From JBMSHD01 sp049416425 (GTDB taxonomy: Bacteria; Pseudomonadota; Gammaproteobacteria; Francisellales; Francisellaceae), in NCBI GenBank assembly GCA_049416425.1, contig JBMSHD010000034.1:1-17917 (forward strand): a DNA stretch of 17,917 bases. The letters are read 5' to 3'. The position numbers were made by a program, and so were the translations under genes. Position 1 is the stretch's first letter; every line of letters starts with the position of its first letter. Positions 14,239 through 17,917 of this stretch are shown here, piece after piece. The notes beneath the pieces were generated by a model, which was not told the origin of the DNA, searched no databases, and worked only from the letters and a program-made list of their open reading frames with translations.

Positions 14239-15609
14239 CTAATCCTCCCTTTTGTTTATCGGTTTAACATCAAGCACAAAACCCTTAGCATCAGTTATTT
14301 CAACAGATTGATGTTTATGATAGTTCTCAGGATGAGACACTCTCCAGCGTTCACCATTGACAAACAGCCATTTGCTACCATCTTCATCGACTAAAATGCG
14401 CCCTGATTGACCGATCATTCCTTCCTGACCGCTGATGACGCGATGACGATATGAACGGATAGCCAGATGCACGATAAGCAGAAAAAAGATGCCGGTGACG
14501 ATGCTGACAGCAAGAATCAACGGCATGGCGATCTCATAGCCAGGAACACCGGTATCCACCAGCATAATCGAGCCGATGGTAAAAGCTACCACTCCGCCGA
14601 TGCCCAGAAAGCCAAAACTGGTGATAAAGGCCTCGGCAATCAGCAATACCACACCCAAAAACATCAGCATTAAGCCGACATAGCTAATCGGCAACATATG
14701 AAGTCCATAGATGGCGATAAGTATAGAGATGATCCCGAGAATGCCAGGTAAAAACAGACCCGGATGAGCAAACTCGAAAAATAACAGCCACACGCCAATG
14801 ACTAATAACAGATAGGCGATACTGGGATCGGTGATAATCTGCAGAAATTCAAGACGCCATCCCGGCTCAAAATACTCAACTTGCATGGCATTGGTATCAA
14901 GTGTAACCTTCTTCCCATTGACATCAACGTCCATGCCGTTGATCTGGCGCAAAAGATCAGGAATATCCATGGCAACAACGTTGATAACATTTTCTTTCAA
15001 TGCTTCCTCTGCCGTTAACGTTGCCGCCTCCGTCACGGCCATCTCTGCCCATTTTGCATTACGACCATTCATCTCGGCCAAGGCGCGAATATAGGCGGCT
15101 GAGTCATTAAACACCTTCTTCTCTATCGTTGATTTATCGTCTTTTGGTTTTTGCTGTCCTTTCTCATCGATGGGAATATCCTCAGGATTTGGTGTCGGTG
15201 TAGAAGGAGGCGTTCCACCAATGTTAACCGGAGAGGCCGCTCCAACATTAGTACCCGGTGCCATCGCAGCAATATCGGCGGCGTAGAGCAAAAAGGTGCC
15301 GGCACTTGCCGCATGGCCCCCAGGTGGATAGACATAGACCACGGTTGGAATGGCGCTATTCAACATGGTCTGAATCATACCGCGCATGGCATCGGCCAAC
15401 CCGCCTGGAGTATCGATCTCAATAATAACAACCTTAGCCGCCTGGTTTGTCGCATACTCAAAACCACTTTGAATATATTCTTCAGTCGCAGGTCCAATCC
15501 CACCGGATATGGTCAGTATCACCGCCTTGTTATCGTTGATAGTATGAATCGGTTTGTTGGCCCAGGCCACACTAAGCAAACAAGCCATAAGCATAATAAT
15601 GAGTCGCAT
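14239..15609 (-). CDS. nfeD: NfeD1b-type membrane serine protease
   Basis: A 456-residue long-form NfeD. Residues 1-17 are a signal peptide (ends SVAWA). A ClpP-like serine protease domain follows in the periplasm, with DTPGGLADAM (67-75), the nucleophile S102 in GGHAASAGTFLL and the probable general-base lysine K165 in KKVFNDSAAYI, matching the Ser/Lys dyad of archaeal PH1510. Between them lies a Pro-rich, acidic insert (about 131-162). Membrane helices cover about 262-385, and a cytoplasmic OB-fold NfeD domain about 393-456 (GMIGQSGRILV, GERWRV). It is the first gene of the nfeD-slipin operon, and the ATG is followed by a proper signal peptide, fixing the start. Divergent from the amidohydrolase gene across 70 bases. 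Likely substrate: its partner slipin. Confidence 0.93.
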   Translation of the reverse strand: MRLIIMLMACLLSVAWANKPIHTINDNKAVILTISGGIGPATEEYIQSGFEYATNQAAKVVIIEIDTPGGLADAMRGMIQTMLNSAIPTVVYVYPPGGHAASAGTFLLYAADIAAMAPGTNVGAASPVNIGGTPPSTPTPNPEDIPIDEKGQQKPKDDKSTIEKKVFNDSAAYIRALAEMNGRNAKWAEMAVTEAATLTAEEALKENVINVVAMDIPDLLRQINGMDVDVNGKKVTLDTNAMQVEYFEPGWRLEFLQIITDPSIAYLLLVIGVWLLFFEFAHPGLFLPGILGIISILIAIYGLHMLPISYVGLMLMFLGVVLLIAEAFITSFGFLGIGGVVAFTIGSIMLVDTGVPGYEIAMPLILAVSIVTGIFFLLIVHLAIRSYRHRVISGQEGMIGQSGRILVDEDGSKWLFVNGERWRVSHPENYHKHQSVEITDAKGFVLDVKPINKRED

Positions 15610-15643
15610 ACAGGCATCCGATCATGTTAATATGAATTTCTCT

Positions 15644-15649
15644 AGTGTA
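15644..15649 (-). promoter_or_regulatory. Possible nfeD-slipin -10 box
   Basis: Minus-strand TACACT lies 35 bases before the nfeD ATG, the same -10 form seen before glpT and cspA. I find no good -35 at 16-18 bases; TTATCC at 18 bases is poor. It sits in the 70-base gap shared with the amidohydrolase gene. Confidence 0.3.
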
Positions 15650-15679
15650 GTCTATTTTCATAAAAACAGGATAACCGTG

Positions 15680-16867
15680 ATGCAGGACGTGTTAAATAAT
15701 CAATGGCTAAATGAAGATCTGGCAATCGAGGAATTAAATCGAATTCGCCAGCACATTCATCAATATCCAGAACTGGGTTTTGAGGTCGAAAATACCGCAG
15801 CCTATATTGTTGCTGAGCTTAAAAAATTAGGGCTTGAGATTAAAACCGGCATTGGCAGAACCGGTATCATCGCCGATTTGTCCGTGCCTCATGCAACGAG
15901 ACGCATCGCTCTTCGCGCCGATATGGATGCGCTGCCTATTTTTGAGCAGAATAACTGTGACTATAAGTCAAAAATCAATGGTCAAGCCCATATGTGTGGA
16001 CATGATGCACATTGTGCCATGGTTTTAGTCGCGGCGCAATTTCTGGCAAAGCACCGTGACAAGCTGGACAATAATATCCGCTTTATCTTTCAGCCATCTG
16101 AAGAAGTATTGCCAGGAGGCGCCCCGGCGATGATTGAAGATGGAGCCCTTGACGACGTCGATGAAATTTATGGTCTTCACGTGTTTCCATTGATTGAAGA
16201 GGGCAAAATGCAAGTCTGTCAACCCGTGGCGTTATCGGGTGTCGATCTGTTTGAAATCTGTTTTCACGGCAAAGGAGGACATGCCAGCACGCCAATGCTG
16301 GCCATAGATCCTATTATTATGGCCAGTCAGTTTGTCAATCAAGTACAGACCATCGTCTCAAGAAACAGCGACAGTTTTGATCCGGTGGTGATATCGATCA
16401 CGGCAATTGAGTCGGGTTCGACTTTTAATGTGATTCCAGCTCAGGCAAAGCTCAAGGGCTGTATCCGCTATCTAAGCGCAAAAGGGCAAAATATAGCCAA
16501 AGTCCGCCTGCACAAGATCGCCAAAGCCGTGGCATTAAGCCATGATGGACAGGTCACTATCGACTACAGCCGTGGCTATCCTGAGACAAGAAACTGGCCG
16601 AAGACTTCTAAAAAGGCAATTGAAGCGGCCACTGCAGTATTTGGCAGCGACAATGTCATTCGCTCTAGCACCCCGTGGATGGCATCGGAAGATTTTTCCT
16701 ATTTTGCCAAAGAGATTCCGGCTTGTTATGCTTTTCTCGGTGTTAAAAATGCACAAAAAGGCTTTACCTCCATGGTGCATGAACCGACTTTTGACCTGGC
16801 ACCCGAGGCGATGCTTAATGGCTTGAACTATTATCTTACGCTATGCGGACTTGTTGATGAAGAATAA
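15680..16867 (+). CDS. M20D-family amidohydrolase (aminoacylase/carboxypeptidase type)
   Basis: A 395-residue cytoplasmic dizinc or dimanganese peptidase of the M20D subfamily (HipO, AbgA, indole-acetyl-amino-acid hydrolase relatives) that releases an amino acid from an N-acyl conjugate. The active site is complete: R79-A-D81-M-D83-A, C106-x-H108-D109, general base E141 with metal ligand E142 in QPSEE, H167 in GLHVFP and H367 in MVHEP. The dimerisation domain covers about 185-295 (FHGKGGHASTP...DPI, ESGSTFNVIP). The frame is open back to 15554, but AGGA at 15668-15671, eight bases before this ATG, and the family N-terminus (residues 16 onward: IEELNRIRQHIHQYPELGFE) support 15680. Earlier Mets would run into nfeD. 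No partner gene fixes the substrate; hippurate-, IAA- or aminobenzoyl-glutamate-like conjugates are possible. Confidence 0.93.
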   Translation: MQDVLNNQWLNEDLAIEELNRIRQHIHQYPELGFEVENTAAYIVAELKKLGLEIKTGIGRTGIIADLSVPHATRRIALRADMDALPIFEQNNCDYKSKINGQAHMCGHDAHCAMVLVAAQFLAKHRDKLDNNIRFIFQPSEEVLPGGAPAMIEDGALDDVDEIYGLHVFPLIEEGKMQVCQPVALSGVDLFEICFHGKGGHASTPMLAIDPIIMASQFVNQVQTIVSRNSDSFDPVVISITAIESGSTFNVIPAQAKLKGCIRYLSAKGQNIAKVRLHKIAKAVALSHDGQVTIDYSRGYPETRNWPKTSKKAIEAATAVFGSDNVIRSSTPWMASEDFSYFAKEIPACYAFLGVKNAQKGFTSMVHEPTFDLAPEAMLNGLNYYLTLCGLVDEE

Positions 16868-16969
16868 AGGCTTTTTACGCATTATTCGTTGAATGAAATA
16901 GCTCATCCAACCCCCCACTTAATCTCCCCTTGACCCCAATTGGCATTCAAAGGAAACAAGCTCTAGCTC

Positions 16970-17917
16970 TTATTTTTTAAGCCTGATCACTTCAGCACGA
17001 CTTAGCCCTGTGCATTCAGCCACAAGACCGATAGACATGCCGTGCTCAAGCATGCGTTTCGCATTTTCTATGGCATTTTGGTGAGCACCCTGTTGCATTC
17101 CCTGCTGCATTCCCTGTTGCATTCCCTGCTGCATTCCCTGCTGCATTCCCTGCTGCATTCCCTGTTGCCTCAATCTTTCTGCTGCTGTCATCACAAACTC
17201 CTCGTCTTCTTTTAAATATTCTCTGTACTTATCCAGCATTGTCGTGGGATTGCTCTCCCAACTATCCAATGCATACAAGTAAACATTATGCCTGATGGTG
17301 ATATTGGTGCAATGGCTAAGCCCCTGCATCAAATGCTCAATGGCCTGACTGCTCACCCGTTTATCATAAACGTGCTTAAAGGCAATCTCAACGGCAGAGA
17401 TCTCACCATGTTCAAGCAATGCCTTGTCCGAGTATTGACCATAGTCCACCAGTATCGGCTTTAGAAAGTATTGTTGAGCCAATGCCTCATCTTTAAACAT
17501 CTTCATGATGTCCGTTGGATAAGGATAAGGTGTCGGTCGCCCATGATACATCAACAGACTCAAAACCAATGGATATTTGTCCGGTTTGATCTCATCGACA
17601 TAGTCTTTCAATGCCGAGATGTCATACAAGGCATTTCTCAAGGCGAAGTCTTTATCCGGTGTCGACTGATGCTCCATATGCTGTATAAGAAGCGCCTCTC
17701 CACTATCAATACGCTCGCAGGTATAAACGATATCGGCAATCTCTTCTTTCAGCTGTTCAAAACGCTTTTTATCCCGTTTTGGATCAACGCCATAGTTTAG
17801 AATAATGATATTGCGGATAAAACTGCCGCTTAACTTTCGTAATTTTAGGGTTTCAAGCTTGAGCTGCGACTGCACCTCTGGCGGCAAATAGATCTCAAGT
17901 GCTTTGCGAAACAAGGC
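16970..17917 (-). CDS. rpn: Rpn-family recombination-promoting nuclease (PD-(D/E)XK transposase_31), N-terminus outside window
   Basis: A partial gene: the frame runs off the window's right edge, and the leftmost Met-like codon is only an internal TTG (ALFRKALEIYLPPEV), so perhaps 20-40 residues are missing. Rpn proteins are PD-(D/E)XK endonucleases that raise RecA-independent recombination and can act in phage defence. Typical segments: ALEIYLPPEVQ, LSGSFI, ADIVYTCER..GEALLIQHMEHQSTPD (the nuclease core; E and Q of EHQSTPD), and LLMYHGR.TPYPY. The C-terminal part has six MQQG repeats from a 12-base tandem repeat, then a helix-turn-helix-like end (SIGLVAECTGLSRAEVIRLKK). About 315 residues are visible, near the family's usual length. 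It converges with the amidohydrolase gene across 102 bases. It stands alone, with no IS ends seen. Confidence 0.85.
   Translation of the reverse strand, partial: ALFRKALEIYLPPEVQSQLKLETLKLRKLSGSFIRNIIILNYGVDPKRDKKRFEQLKEEIADIVYTCERIDSGEALLIQHMEHQSTPDKDFALRNALYDISALKDYVDEIKPDKYPLVLSLLMYHGRPTPYPYPTDIMKMFKDEALAQQYFLKPILVDYGQYSDKALLEHGEISAVEIAFKHVYDKRVSSQAIEHLMQGLSHCTNITIRHNVYLYALDSWESNPTTMLDKYREYLKEDEEFVMTAAERLRQQGMQQGMQQGMQQGMQQGMQQGMQQGAHQNAIENAKRMLEHGMSIGLVAECTGLSRAEVIRLKK
17088..17168 (-). repeat. 12-base tandem repeat (MQQG) in the rpn gene
   Basis: Six full copies of a 12-base unit (plus-strand CCCTGCTGCATT, with T for C at position 6 in copies 1 and 3) and a partial seventh lie head to tail. 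Read on the minus strand each gives Met-Gln-Gln-Gly. Since 12 is a multiple of 3, copy-number change would lengthen or shorten the linker without a frameshift. Near-identity of copies suggests recent slippage. Confidence 0.95.

Noticed and set aside
15151..15630. Plus-strand 159-codon frame opposite nfeD
   Set aside because: Arg/Asn/His-rich composition typical of a shadow frame; nfeD on the other strand has full catalytic motifs and a signal peptide.
15554..15679. Upstream extension of the M20 amidohydrolase (42 more residues)
   Set aside because: It overlaps the divergent nfeD start, adds no family sequence, and the SD points to the ATG at 15680.
16970..17917. Complete insertion sequence around the rpn gene
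   Set aside because: No terminal inverted repeats or target duplication can be shown and the gene runs off the window; Rpn genes often stand alone.

Overview
The window looks like chromosomal DNA of a gammaproteobacterium of moderate GC. A Legionella/Coxiella-type lineage is my guess, not something the sequence proves. The hints are a YjjV/TatD hydrolase, GlpT/GlpQ, a CspA-S21 pair, a YheS ABC-F protein, an NfeD-slipin pair, -10 boxes of the form TACACT, and a CsrB/RsmY-like RNA. Genes are tightly packed, with many stop/start overlaps. There is no rRNA, tRNA, CRISPR array, complete insertion sequence or prophage.

Layout. (1) 51-3227, minus strand: an operon glpT - glycerophosphodiester phosphodiesterase - TatD-family hydrolase. 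The periplasmic phosphodiesterase releases glycerol-3-phosphate and GlpT imports it. (2) 3228-3667: a 440-base gap. Its minus strand carries eleven GGA motifs in 139 bases, about six of them in the loops of consecutive small hairpins. This is the architecture of a CsrA/RsmA-sequestering RNA (CsrB, RsmY, RsmZ type), and it lies between an extended -10 promoter and the separate glpT promoter. (3) 3668-6290: a PrnB/tryptophan-dioxygenase-superfamily protein on the plus strand, overlapping tail-to-tail by 67 bases with a kynureninase-like PLP enzyme on the minus strand. The latter is coupled to a small membrane protein by an ATGA overlap. Together they suggest tryptophan or indole-derivative chemistry. 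(4) 6498-6913: cspA-rpsU, minus strand, coupled by TAATG. (5) 7200-12337: a stand-alone carB, whose motifs resemble the eukaryotic CAD / Bacteroidetes type more than the usual proteobacterial one, coupled to yheS (TTG start) and ended by an intrinsic terminator.

(6) 12476-13463: a VOC-fold protein followed by an aspartate/glutamate racemase-family gene with an in-frame TAA at codon 165. The remaining 59 codons stay open in the same frame and hold the second catalytic cysteine. (7) 13470-15609, minus strand: nfeD and slipin, a membrane-protein quality-control pair. (8) 15680-16867: an M20D amidohydrolase. (9) 16970 to the window edge, minus strand: an Rpn-family recombination-promoting nuclease lacking its N-terminus here, with a 12-base tandem repeat encoding repeated MQQG.

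The items most worth following up are the CsrB-like RNA, the PrnB-like/kynureninase-like pair, the unusual CarB type and the interrupted racemase.
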